Shown here one piece after another: positions 8,784 to 16,353 of a stretch of 64,000 nucleotides of DNA (positions are counted from its first letter, which is position 1; each line of letters starts with the position of its first letter). This DNA is from CAYYFX01 sp964571855 (lineage in GTDB: Bacteria; ARS69). Both the position numbers and the translations under genes were made by a program. Where the stretch lies: NCBI GenBank assembly GCA_964571855.1, contig CAZNDO010000001.1, positions 868,001-932,000 of the forward strand. The letters run 5' to 3'. The notes under the pieces are model-generated. The model saw only the letters and a list, made by a program, of their open reading frames with translations, was not told the origin of the DNA and ran no database searches.

Positions 8784-9692
8784 GTGGCCGACGCGCCGCT
8801 GACCTACTGGGACTACGTGAAGGCGGCGTTCTCGCGCGGGCATCGCGTGCCCGGCATGGGGCGCATGCCCCTCAACCAGATGGGCCTGTTCGTGTTCGGC
8901 CTGCTCGGCATCGCGAACCCGGGCTTCTGGTTCCTGGGCGCGGCGGCGGAGCTGGCGTACCTGGGGACGCTGTCGTCGAACCCCCGCTTCCAGCGGCTCG
9001 TGCAGGGCGAGCGCCTGGAGAAGCGGCAGCAGCGCGTGGACACGCAGGTGCGACGGAGCCTCGCGTCGCTGGACCCGGCCTCCTACGAACGCTACCGCCG
9101 GCTGCACAACGAGTGCACGCAGATCCTCGGGCTCGCGCCCGCGCGCAACGAGCGGGAGCTGGGCGCCTTGACGGACATGCGGGCCGGCGGGCTGAACCAG
9201 CTCCTGGCCCTGTTCCAGCGCCTGCTCATGTCGCGGCGCGTGATCCTGGCGAACCTGTCCACGCTGGACCGCGAGGCGCTGGAGGCGGACGTGGCGCGGC
9301 TCGCGGAGCGGCTGAAGGAGGCGGGGCCGGACACGCCGCTCGCGCGCTCGCTCTCGGCCACGCACGACATCCAGACGAAGCGGCTGGCGAACCTGGCGAA
9401 GGCGCAGGAGAGCCTGGTGGTGATCGACGCGGAACTCACGCGGATCGAGCAGCAGGTGCGGCTCATCCGCGAGGAGACCGCGGTGTCCGGCGGACCGGAG
9501 GTGCTGTCCTCGCGCCTGGACGCGGTGACCGCCACGCTGGACGAGACCTCGAAGTGGATGGACCAGAACGCGGAGATCCTGGGCGGGCTGACCGACGACA
9601 TCGAGCTGGGCGCGCGGCTGCCGGAGCTGGGGCCGGAACCCGGGCCGGAGCGCCCGCCGCCGCCCCCGCGCGGGAGGCGGCAGCGGGAGTGA
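8784..9692 (+). CDS. uncharacterised coiled-coil membrane protein, last gene of the pspA-ABC operon
   Basis: I do not recognise a named family. The 302-aa product starts at GTG 8784, 4 bases after the ATPase gene. Residues 31-58 (NQMGLFVFGLLGIANPGFW and onward to GAAAELAYLG) are hydrophobic, one or two membrane passes. The remaining 230 residues are charged, helical and coiled-coil-like (for example RLAERLKEAG, KAQESLVVIDAELTRIEQQ). The C-terminus is Pro/Arg-rich (PERPPPPPRGRRQ). Its position suggests a structural or scaffolding partner of PspA or of the transporter; that is inference from linkage. Confidence 0.75.
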   Translation: MADAPLTYWDYVKAAFSRGHRVPGMGRMPLNQMGLFVFGLLGIANPGFWFLGAAAELAYLGTLSSNPRFQRLVQGERLEKRQQRVDTQVRRSLASLDPASYERYRRLHNECTQILGLAPARNERELGALTDMRAGGLNQLLALFQRLLMSRRVILANLSTLDREALEADVARLAERLKEAGPDTPLARSLSATHDIQTKRLANLAKAQESLVVIDAELTRIEQQVRLIREETAVSGGPEVLSSRLDAVTATLDETSKWMDQNAEILGGLTDDIELGARLPELGPEPGPERPPPPPRGRRQRE

Positions 9693-9799
9693 CGGCGGCG
9701 ACCTGACGTTGCTCAGCGCGCCGGCTGACCTCCGGCATGGCCGCCGCGATGCGCCCGGTGCAGCTTCGTGACGCGTCAACTTCCCGGAGGAGGCGCGTC

Positions 9800-10249
9800 A
9801 TGTCGTCCCGTCGCAGGAACGCGTTCATCGGCATCATCCCGATCGCGGCGCTCGGCGCGGCCGGTTGCGCCGGCCCCGCCGGCCCGTCGCCGGGCGAGAT
9901 CACGGGCACCTGGAACGCCACGCGGATCGAGTACGTGAGCAAGGCCACGAGCGAGACCGTGGACGCCGTGCCGCTCGGCTGGGCGGCCGCCCTGGTCCTC
10001 AACGCGGACGCCACCTTCGTCTTCACGCTCACGCCGGCCGGGGAAGCGCCGCAGGTGCTCTCGTCGAACTGGGAGCTGGACGGCGACCTGCTGCGTCTCG
10101 TGTTCCCCGGCGGCGGCGTGATCGCGTGGGACGCGGCGCTGCAGGGCGACGTGCTGGAGCTGACGGGGGCCGACGGCGCCTACGACTTCGACGCCGACGG
10201 CACGATGGACCCCGCCAAGCAGAACATCACGCTGACCCGCGCGCCGTGA
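9800..10249 (+). CDS. predicted small lipoprotein (lipocalin-like size)
   Basis: A 149-aa protein starting at ATG 9800 with a strong GGAGGAGG just upstream. The N-terminus carries Arg residues, a hydrophobic core and a lipobox ending in Cys (LGAAGC), so it should be lipid-anchored. The mature part reads ITGTWNATRIEYVS, then LNADATFVFTLTPAG, then SSNWELDGDLLRLVFPGG. This pattern is typical of small beta-barrel lipocalin-like domains of unknown function. The C-terminal YDFDADGTMDPAKQNITL recalls the same fold. It ends 7 bases before the stop of the convergent membrane-protein gene. Confidence 0.75.
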   Translation: MSSRRRNAFIGIIPIAALGAAGCAGPAGPSPGEITGTWNATRIEYVSKATSETVDAVPLGWAAALVLNADATFVFTLTPAGEAPQVLSSNWELDGDLLRLVFPGGGVIAWDAALQGDVLELTGADGAYDFDADGTMDPAKQNITLTRAP

Positions 10250-10256
10250 GCGCGCG

Positions 10257-10817
10257 CTACTTCGGCCAGAGCCAGCCGAACGTGCCCGCGGTGAGGAAGG
10301 CGTAGATGAGGCCGTCCAGCGTGTACTTCACGCTCATGGACCACGGGCGCCTGTACCAGATGGACATCTGCCAGAGCGCCACCGTGTAGCCGATGAACGA
10401 CGTGGCGCCGGCGAAGCGGAAGACGTCCAGGTAGTGCGCGCCCGGCGCGAGCGCGCGACCGGCGATGTACGCGGCGAAGAAGCCCACGACCGCGCAGTAC
10501 ACGAACCACGTGGCCAGGTTCTTCCCCATGGTGAACGGCCCGTTCGGCATCACCGTGAGCATCATCACGGGACCCTGCTGCAGCTTCTCGGCGAACTCGG
10601 GCGTGCGCATCTCCGCGCCGCTGGACGCGCGCGGCATCATGTAGTCGCCCGGCGGGATGGCCAGCGGGCGCAGCGCGTCCCGCACCTTGTCCTCGTTCGG
10701 GAGCTTCGGGTAGTCCGTGCGGTGCCAGAGCGGACCCATGTGCAGGATGGAGCTGGCAACGAACACGATCACGGCGGACACGAGCGTGGGCACGAGCAGG
10801 GAATCGAGACCGGTCAT
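10257..10817 (-). CDS. conserved multi-pass membrane protein of unknown function
   Basis: A 186-aa protein beginning at ATG 10817, preceded by CAGGAGGGC; the longer in-frame extension is Pro/Arg shadow sequence. Hydrophobic segments lie near residues 8-25 (LVPTLVSAVIVFVASSIL), 105-125 (YCAVVGFFAAYIAGRAL), 135-150 and 165-185. A loop contains a notable conserved-looking block (MMPRASSGAEMRTPEF, LQQGPVMMLTVMPNGPFTMG). I recall similar unnamed proteins in diverse bacteria but no function. Confidence 0.7.
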   Translation of the reverse strand: MTGLDSLLVPTLVSAVIVFVASSILHMGPLWHRTDYPKLPNEDKVRDALRPLAIPPGDYMMPRASSGAEMRTPEFAEKLQQGPVMMLTVMPNGPFTMGKNLATWFVYCAVVGFFAAYIAGRALAPGAHYLDVFRFAGATSFIGYTVALWQMSIWYRRPWSMSVKYTLDGLIYAFLTAGTFGWLWPK

Positions 10818-11020
10818 CGCGGCCCTCCTGGGGTGGGGGAACGGGCGGGAGGGTAGCGCGAAGCGTCCGTGCCACCAAGGGCCACCGGGTGGCCGGCGAT
10901 CGGCCGGGGGGGGCACCCGCGGCGGCGTCCCGCCGGCGAGCGACGGTTGCCGGATCCCGGGGAGCGCCGGCGGGTTCATTCCGCGTTCGCCTCGACCCGT
11001 CCACTCCCTGGGGGTCCACC

Positions 11021-11497
11021 GTGTTGCCAGTCCGTCTGCTGCTCCCGCTCCTTCCCCTGCTGCTCGCGGCGGCCGACCCGGCGGCGGCCGGGGAGCCCGG
11101 GGAGCGGGTCTTCACCGTGCATCTGGGCAACGCCGTCACGCACCACCGGGACCGACCGGATCACAACAACCGCCCACGCCTCGTGGGGCTGGAGGTACGG
11201 CGCGAGGACGACTGGCTCGCCGGGGCGGCCACCTTCCGGAACTCCTATCGGCAGCGCTCGGCCTACACGTTCCTCGGGCGTCGATTCGAGGGGGCCCACG
11301 GCCGGCTCTACGGGAAGGTGACCGGCGGCCTGCTCGTGGGTTACCGTGGCGAGCACCGCGACAAGATCCCGCTGAACCGCTTCGGCGTGGCGCCTGCCGT
11401 GATTCCGTCCGCGGGAGTGCAGGTGCGACGCTACAGCGGGGAACTGGTCGTGCTCGCGGCGTCCGCCCTCATGCTCAACGTGGGGGTCACGTTCTGA
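11021..11497 (+). CDS. small predicted outer-membrane beta-barrel protein
   Basis: A 158-aa protein with GTG start at 11021 (a TTG at 11024 is possible). A signal peptide (LLLPLLPLLLAAADPAAA) precedes alternating amphipathic strands. The blocks NNRPRLVGLEVRREDDWLAGAATFRNSYRQRS, split around an Asp-Asp-Trp, and GEHRDKIPLNRFGVAPAVIP resemble a family of about 170-residue barrel proteins. Proteobacterial members are often labelled sn-glycerol-3-phosphate transporter, a doubtful name. The final residue is Phe, as in many outer-membrane barrels. The next gene starts 14 bases downstream, so co-transcription is likely. Confidence 0.65.
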   Translation: MLPVRLLLPLLPLLLAAADPAAAGEPGERVFTVHLGNAVTHHRDRPDHNNRPRLVGLEVRREDDWLAGAATFRNSYRQRSAYTFLGRRFEGAHGRLYGKVTGGLLVGYRGEHRDKIPLNRFGVAPAVIPSAGVQVRRYSGELVVLAASALMLNVGVTF

Positions 11498-11511
11498 GCC
11501 CGGAGGTGCCC

Positions 11512-13368
11512 ATGCACGCGGAGTCCGCCGCCCCGTCCGCCGCGCCGCCGTCGCCGTCCGCACCCTTTCCCGCGTGGGCGCGCGAGATGCGCGAGCTGTT
11601 CCGCGCCGGCACCACCAGCCAGTTCATGCTGCACGGCAACATCTTCGACCTCGTCCCCTCGCCGGACGGCAAGGACTTCCTGCCGCTGCGGCAGTACCTC
11701 ACGGAGGTGATGTTCGATCCCTTCGAGGTCGTGGTGCAGTACGACCGGGGCAAGGGCATCCGCGTGCGCAAGGGGATGGAGGCGTTCCACCGGTTCCTCA
11801 AGGCGTTCGACACGTTCCAGGGGACGTCCTGGGCGTCGCTGCCGGCGGAAGGGGACGACAAGCTGGAGGGGCTGGCGCTGGCCGGGCAGCTCCCGCGGGA
11901 TCCGAAGCGCGCGCTGGAGCTGATCGACCGCTTCCTCCGCGGCGCCCTCGCGCGCACGAAGGCGGAGAACGGGAAGACCGTGGCGGATCCCATGCGCGTG
12001 GCGGTGATCCTGGATTACGCGCACTTCATCGCGCCGCAGGGCGACCCGCTGTACATGGCGGATCTCAGCCAGACGCTCATCCAGATCGTGGACTGGGGGT
12101 CCGACCCCGCCGTGACCGGCGCGTTCGTGGCCACCGTACTGATCACGGAGAACCTGGCGGACCTGAACCGGCAGCTCGTGGAGAGCCCGTACAGCGCGAA
12201 GCTCCGGATCGAGCTGCCGCAGGCGGAGGAGTTGCGCGCCTTCGTGGAGCACGCCACCGCGGACGTCGCGGACTTCGCCGCGGCGTGCGAGGTGCCGCGC
12301 GAGACGCTGGCTTCGCGGCTCGTGGGGCTGTCGCGCGTGTCCGTGCGCACCATGCTGCGGCGCGCGGTCTCGTCGGGCGAGCGCATCACCGGCGCCTACC
12401 TCACGAAGGTGAAGAAGGAGATCATCGAGAAGGAGGCGTTCGGGCGGCTGGAGTTCCTGGAGTCGAAGCGCACGCTGGACGACGTGGCCGGGCACGACGA
12501 GGCCAAGGCGTGGCTGCGCCAGGACGCGGTGCTGCTGCGCAAGGGCGTGACCGCGGCCATCCCCATGGGCTACCTCTTGACCGGCCGCATCGGCACCGGC
12601 AAGACCTACCTGGTGGAGTGCCTGGCCGGCGAGATCGGGATCCCGTGCGTGGAGCTCAAGAACTTCCGCGAGAAGTGGGTGGGCGCCACCGAGGGGAACC
12701 TGGAGAAGGTGTTCCACATCCTGCACGCGCTGGGGCAGGTCATCGTCTTCGTGGACGAGGCGGACCAGGCCATGGGCAAGCGCGGCGGCGACGACGGGGA
12801 CTCCGGGTTGTCCGGCCGCATCTACGCGATGATGGCGAAGGAGATGAGCGACACGAGGAACCGCGGGAGGATCATCTGGATCTTCGCCACGTCGCGGCCG
12901 GACCTCCTGGAGGTGGACCTGAAGCGGCAGGGGCGCCTGGACGTGCACATCCCGCTCTTCCCGCCGGGGACGAAGGAGGGGCGCGCCGCGCTCTTCGCGG
13001 CGATGGCGCGCAAGCTCCGCGTGCCGATCAAGCCGGAGGAGCTGCCGGAGCTTCCGGCGAACGACGGGCTCGGCGGCAACGAGATGGAAGGCATCCTCGT
13101 GCGCGCACTGCGCGTGTTCGAGACCCAGGGCGAGGCGCGCGGCGATGCGAAGGAAGGTCCGGGCGCGCCGGGGAAGTCCCTGCCGGACGTGATCCGCGAG
13201 GTGATCAAGGACGTGCGTCCCTCCGCGCACACGGAGCGCCTGGAGCTGATGGACATGCTGGCCGTGAAGGAGTGCACGGACACGCGCTTCCTGCCGGAGC
13301 GCTTCCGCAAGCTGGTGGCCGCCGACGTGAACGAGCGCATCGCGCGGCTCAAGGCGGCGATCGAGTAG
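11512..13368 (+). CDS. AAA+ ATPase with degenerate N-terminal ATPase-like half
   Basis: A 618-aa protein; ATG 11512 follows CGGAGG. The C-terminal half is a standard AAA+ domain: Walker A GRIGTGKT at 358-365, Walker B VIVFVDEAD at 410-418, a sensor-like FATSRPD and a Gly-Arg-Leu-Asp turn. The N-terminal half (residues 20-330) has an ATPase-like layout: TTSQFMLHGNIFDLV, then a Walker-B-like VAVILDYAHFI. It lacks a P-loop, so it is probably a degenerate copy. The overall design recalls Ycf46-type AAA proteins. It could serve as a remodelling partner for a neighbouring membrane system, but no partner is evident beyond the barrel gene just upstream. Confidence 0.82.
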   Translation: MHAESAAPSAAPPSPSAPFPAWAREMRELFRAGTTSQFMLHGNIFDLVPSPDGKDFLPLRQYLTEVMFDPFEVVVQYDRGKGIRVRKGMEAFHRFLKAFDTFQGTSWASLPAEGDDKLEGLALAGQLPRDPKRALELIDRFLRGALARTKAENGKTVADPMRVAVILDYAHFIAPQGDPLYMADLSQTLIQIVDWGSDPAVTGAFVATVLITENLADLNRQLVESPYSAKLRIELPQAEELRAFVEHATADVADFAAACEVPRETLASRLVGLSRVSVRTMLRRAVSSGERITGAYLTKVKKEIIEKEAFGRLEFLESKRTLDDVAGHDEAKAWLRQDAVLLRKGVTAAIPMGYLLTGRIGTGKTYLVECLAGEIGIPCVELKNFREKWVGATEGNLEKVFHILHALGQVIVFVDEADQAMGKRGGDDGDSGLSGRIYAMMAKEMSDTRNRGRIIWIFATSRPDLLEVDLKRQGRLDVHIPLFPPGTKEGRAALFAAMARKLRVPIKPEELPELPANDGLGGNEMEGILVRALRVFETQGEARGDAKEGPGAPGKSLPDVIREVIKDVRPSAHTERLELMDMLAVKECTDTRFLPERFRKLVAADVNERIARLKAAIE

Positions 13369-13421
13369 CGTCCGGCCCGGGGACGGATCGCCGGGCGGCG
13401 CGGCGGGGACCGATGGGGGCG

Positions 13422-13444
13422 GATTGAGAATCGCATTGACAATC
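13422..13444. promoter_or_regulatory. AT-rich repeated element before the DUF4143 ATPase gene
   Basis: The stretch holds two 9-base direct repeats with one mismatch (ATTGAGAAT and ATTGACAAT, 3 bases apart) and is bounded by the inverted pair GATTG/CAATC. It stands out sharply from the GC-rich surroundings and contains TTGACA at 13436-13441, about 30 bases before the ATG. It may be an operator and -35 region; no good -10 is visible. Confidence 0.3.
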
Positions 13445-13470
13445 AGCCCCACACGACCGATCTTCCCGGC

Positions 13471-14673
13471 ATGATCCGCCGCGACCTCGAGCCCCGCCTC
13501 CGGGCGCTGGCCCGGAAGTTCCCCATCGTGACCGTCACGGGGCCCCGCCAGTCGGGCAAGACGACACTTTGCCGGGCCGTCTTCGGGGGGCTCCCGTACG
13601 TGTCCCTCGAGGCACCGGACATCCGCGCGTACGCGCAGGAGGATCCCCGCGGCTTCCTGGAGGGGTACCGGGAAGGCGCGGTCCTGGATGAGATCCACCG
13701 GGCGCCCGACCTGCTCTCGTACCTGCAGCCGCTGGTGGATGCCCGTCCGGAGGCCCGGGGCAGGTTCGTCCTGACCGGATCCGCGAACTTCGCCCTCCTG
13801 CAGTCCCTGGGGCAGACGCTGGCCGGACGAACGGCCCTGCTGGAGCTGCTGCCGCTCGGACTTGCGGAGACACGCCGCTTCGAGGGCGCGCCGGATGATC
13901 CGTGGGCGCTGCTGGTGCGGGGCAGCTACCCCGCGACCTACGACCGGGACCTCGACTCCGGGGACTGGTACCCGAGCTACGTGGCCACGTACCTCGAGCG
14001 CGACGTGCGCGCGCTGCTGAACGTGGGCGACCTGGTCGCCTTCCAGACGTTTCTCCGCCTGTGCGCGGGGCGGGTGGCGCAGCTCGTGAACCTGTCGTCA
14101 CTGGGCGCGGATGCCGGGATCACGCACAACACGGCGAAGGCGTGGCTATCGGTCCTGGAGGCGGGGTACGTGGCCTGGCGCCTGCCGCCGCTGCACGCCA
14201 ACGTCGCGAAGCGACTCGTGAAGACGCCGAAGCTGCACTTCCTGGACGCCGGCCTGGTCTGCCACCTCCTCGGCATCCGATCCGCGCGGCAGCTCCTCGA
14301 TCATCCGCTGCGCGGTCCGATCTTCGAGACGTGGGTGGCCGCCGAGATCCGGAAGGCGCGCGCGCATCGCGGGCTCGGCGCCGATCCGCTGGCGTTCTAC
14401 CGGGATCGGCGCGGCGCGGAGGTCGATCTGGTTGTCGAGACCGCGGCGGAGATCCTGGCGGTGGAGTGCAAGAGCGGCGCGACCGTCGCCGCGGACTCGC
14501 TCGCCGGACTGGAGGCGTTCGCGGGCGTCATGCGCACCGCGTCGCCCGCGCGGAAGGTCCGCGGCTTCCTCGTCTACCCGGGACGGGAGAAGCAGAAGCG
14601 CGCGGCCGGCTCGGTCGTGCCGTGGACGGCGATGGACCGCGCGAGATGGTGGGACCCCGAGGAGGTCGGCTGA
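13471..14673 (+). CDS. AAA ATPase with C-terminal DUF4143
   Basis: A complete 400-aa member of the archaeal/bacterial AAA-DUF4143 family. Walker A is GPRQSGKT near residue 24; the Walker B region is GAVLDEIHRAPDLLSYLQ. Next comes the family block GRFVLTGSANFALLQSLGQTLAGR with sensor Ser/Asn, then a winged-helix-like region and the DUF4143 end. The end holds FYRDRRGAEVDLV, then ILAVECKSG, a PD-(D/E)xK-like Asp/Glu-x-Lys arrangement. These proteins are widespread, often in accessory DNA, with unclear function. Start ATG 13471 is the only sensible one. glpK starts 3 bases downstream. Confidence 0.88.
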   Translation: MIRRDLEPRLRALARKFPIVTVTGPRQSGKTTLCRAVFGGLPYVSLEAPDIRAYAQEDPRGFLEGYREGAVLDEIHRAPDLLSYLQPLVDARPEARGRFVLTGSANFALLQSLGQTLAGRTALLELLPLGLAETRRFEGAPDDPWALLVRGSYPATYDRDLDSGDWYPSYVATYLERDVRALLNVGDLVAFQTFLRLCAGRVAQLVNLSSLGADAGITHNTAKAWLSVLEAGYVAWRLPPLHANVAKRLVKTPKLHFLDAGLVCHLLGIRSARQLLDHPLRGPIFETWVAAEIRKARAHRGLGADPLAFYRDRRGAEVDLVVETAAEILAVECKSGATVAADSLAGLEAFAGVMRTASPARKVRGFLVYPGREKQKRAAGSVVPWTAMDRARWWDPEEVG

Positions 14674-14676
14674 GCG

Positions 14677-16164
14677 ATGACGCGTCACGTGCTCGCGGTG
14701 GATCAGGGCACCACGGGGACCACGGTCCTCCTGCTGGATCGCAAGGGCCGCATCCGCGGGCGCGGCTACGCGGAGCTGCCGCAGCACTTCCCGAAGCCGG
14801 GGTGGGTGGAGCACGACGGGGAAGAGATCCTCGGCAGCGTGGCCGCCGCGACGAAGCGCGCGCTGAAGGATGCCGGCGCGAAGGCGGCGAGCGTGGACGC
14901 CGTGGGCATCACGAACCAGCGGGAAACCACGTTGGTGTGGGACCGGCGGACGTCGCGGCCGATCCACCGCGCCATCGTGTGGCAGGATCGGCGGACGGCG
15001 GCGCGCTGCGCCGAGCTGCGGCGCGAGGGTCGCGAGCGGGACATCCGCCGCCGCACGGGGCTCGTCCCGGATCCGTACTTCTCGGCCACGAAGCTCGAGT
15101 GGCTGCTGCGGCACGTGCCGCGCGCGGCGTCCCGCGCCGCGAAGGGCGCCCTGGCGTTCGGCACCGTGGACACGTGGCTCGTGTGGAAGCTCGCCGGCGG
15201 CGCGCACGTCACGGATCCCACGAACGCATCGCGCACGATGCTCTACGGGCTGCGGTCCCTGGACTGGGACGACGCGATGCTGGACCGCTTCGGCGTCCCG
15301 AGGGACGTCCTGCCGGAAGTTCGCCCGTCCTCCGGCGTCTTCGCGACGACGAAGGGCGCCGGCTTCCTGCCGGACGGCATCCCGATCGCGGGGATCGCCG
15401 GCGACCAGCAGGCCGCGCTGTTCGGCCAGGGCTGCGTGGCCGCCGGGCAGAGCAAGAACACGTACGGCACGGGCTGCTTCCTGCTGCTGCACACGGGCGC
15501 GAAGCCGGTGGCGTCGCGCAGCGGGCTGCTCACCACGGTGGCGTGCGGGCCGCGCGGGGAGCCGGCGTACGCGCTGGAGGGGAGCGTGTTCGTCGCGGGC
15601 GCCGCGCTGCAGTGGCTGCGCGACGGGCTGCGCATCCTGGACCGCGCCGCCGACAGCGAGGCCGCGGCGCGCTCCGTGCCGGACGCGGGCGGCGTGGTGC
15701 TCGTGCCCGCCTTCGCGGGACTGGGCGCGCCGCACTGGCGGCCCGACGTGCGCGGCGCGCTGCTCGGCGTCACGCGCGGGACCACGCGCGCGCACGTGAT
15801 CCGCGCCGCGCTGGAGTCGCTGGCGCTGCAGAGCCTGGACCTCGTGCGCGCGATGGAGCGGGACGCCGCGCGCCGAGCCCGCCGGCTGCGCGTGGACGGC
15901 GGCGCCGCCGCGAACGACTGGCTCATGCAGTACCAGGCGGACGTGCTCGGCGTGCCGGTGGAACGGCCCGCCGTGATCGAGACCACGGCGCTCGGGGCGG
16001 GACTGCTGGCCGGGATCGCGGTGGGCTTCTGGTCCTCGCAGGCGGAGGCGGCGCGGGCGCGACGGATCGAGCGCGTGTTCCGGCCGGCGCGAAGCGCGGC
16101 GTGGCGGCGCGGCGAGGTGGAGCGGTGGCAGGCCGCCGTGCGCTGCCTGCTCGGTCCCGCCTGA
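14677..16164 (+). CDS. glpK: glycerol kinase
   Basis: A 495-aa full-length FGGY-family kinase converting glycerol and ATP to glycerol-3-phosphate. Hallmarks are DQGTTGTT at 9-16, GITNQRETT, FGTVDTWLVWKL followed by TDPTNASRTMLY, the catalytic-Asp block AGDQQAALFGQ with Asp243, YGTGCF and the C-terminal VDGGAAANDWLMQYQ. Length and motif order match the family, and nothing is missing. A GGAGG lies about 11 bases before ATG 14677. No glycerol facilitator or glpD/glpF is adjacent. The upstream DUF4143 gene is close enough to share a transcript, but a functional link is not expected. Confidence 0.96.
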   Translation: MTRHVLAVDQGTTGTTVLLLDRKGRIRGRGYAELPQHFPKPGWVEHDGEEILGSVAAATKRALKDAGAKAASVDAVGITNQRETTLVWDRRTSRPIHRAIVWQDRRTAARCAELRREGRERDIRRRTGLVPDPYFSATKLEWLLRHVPRAASRAAKGALAFGTVDTWLVWKLAGGAHVTDPTNASRTMLYGLRSLDWDDAMLDRFGVPRDVLPEVRPSSGVFATTKGAGFLPDGIPIAGIAGDQQAALFGQGCVAAGQSKNTYGTGCFLLLHTGAKPVASRSGLLTTVACGPRGEPAYALEGSVFVAGAALQWLRDGLRILDRAADSEAAARSVPDAGGVVLVPAFAGLGAPHWRPDVRGALLGVTRGTTRAHVIRAALESLALQSLDLVRAMERDAARRARRLRVDGGAAANDWLMQYQADVLGVPVERPAVIETTALGAGLLAGIAVGFWSSQAEAARARRIERVFRPARSAAWRRGEVERWQAAVRCLLGPA

Positions 16165-16271
16165 GTCCCAGGCGGCGCACGAGGGCGGCGTAACGCGCGA
16201 CGCCGCCCGCTGCCGTCTCGTCGAAGCGGCCCAGCGCCTCCCGCCGAGGCGGGAACCCGCCCGGGAAAGCC

Positions 16272-16304
16272 GAGGCCGGCCAGGGGCGGACCCCGGCCGG
16301 CCTC
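16272..16304. terminator. strong hairpin between convergent glpK and metalloprotease genes
   Basis: GAGGCCGGCC (16272-16281) pairs perfectly with GGCCGGCCTC (16295-16304), and the inner GGGG/CCCC extends the stem around a CGGA loop. It lies in the 189-base gap between two convergent stops and could act in both directions. No T-run follows, so this would not be a classical intrinsic terminator. Confidence 0.5.
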
Positions 16305-16353
16305 TTGCGCGGCCGCGTCGTGAGACCGCGGCTTCGCGCACGAACGTTGCGTG

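Noticed and set aside
13422..13444. Fur-box-like operator before the DUF4143 ATPase
   Set aside because: The match to the Fur consensus is partial and no iron gene is near, so only an unspecific AT-rich element is listed.
11431..13698. Minus-strand open frame opposite the AAA+ gene
   Set aside because: No recognisable motif; the + strand shows Walker A and B in the right order.
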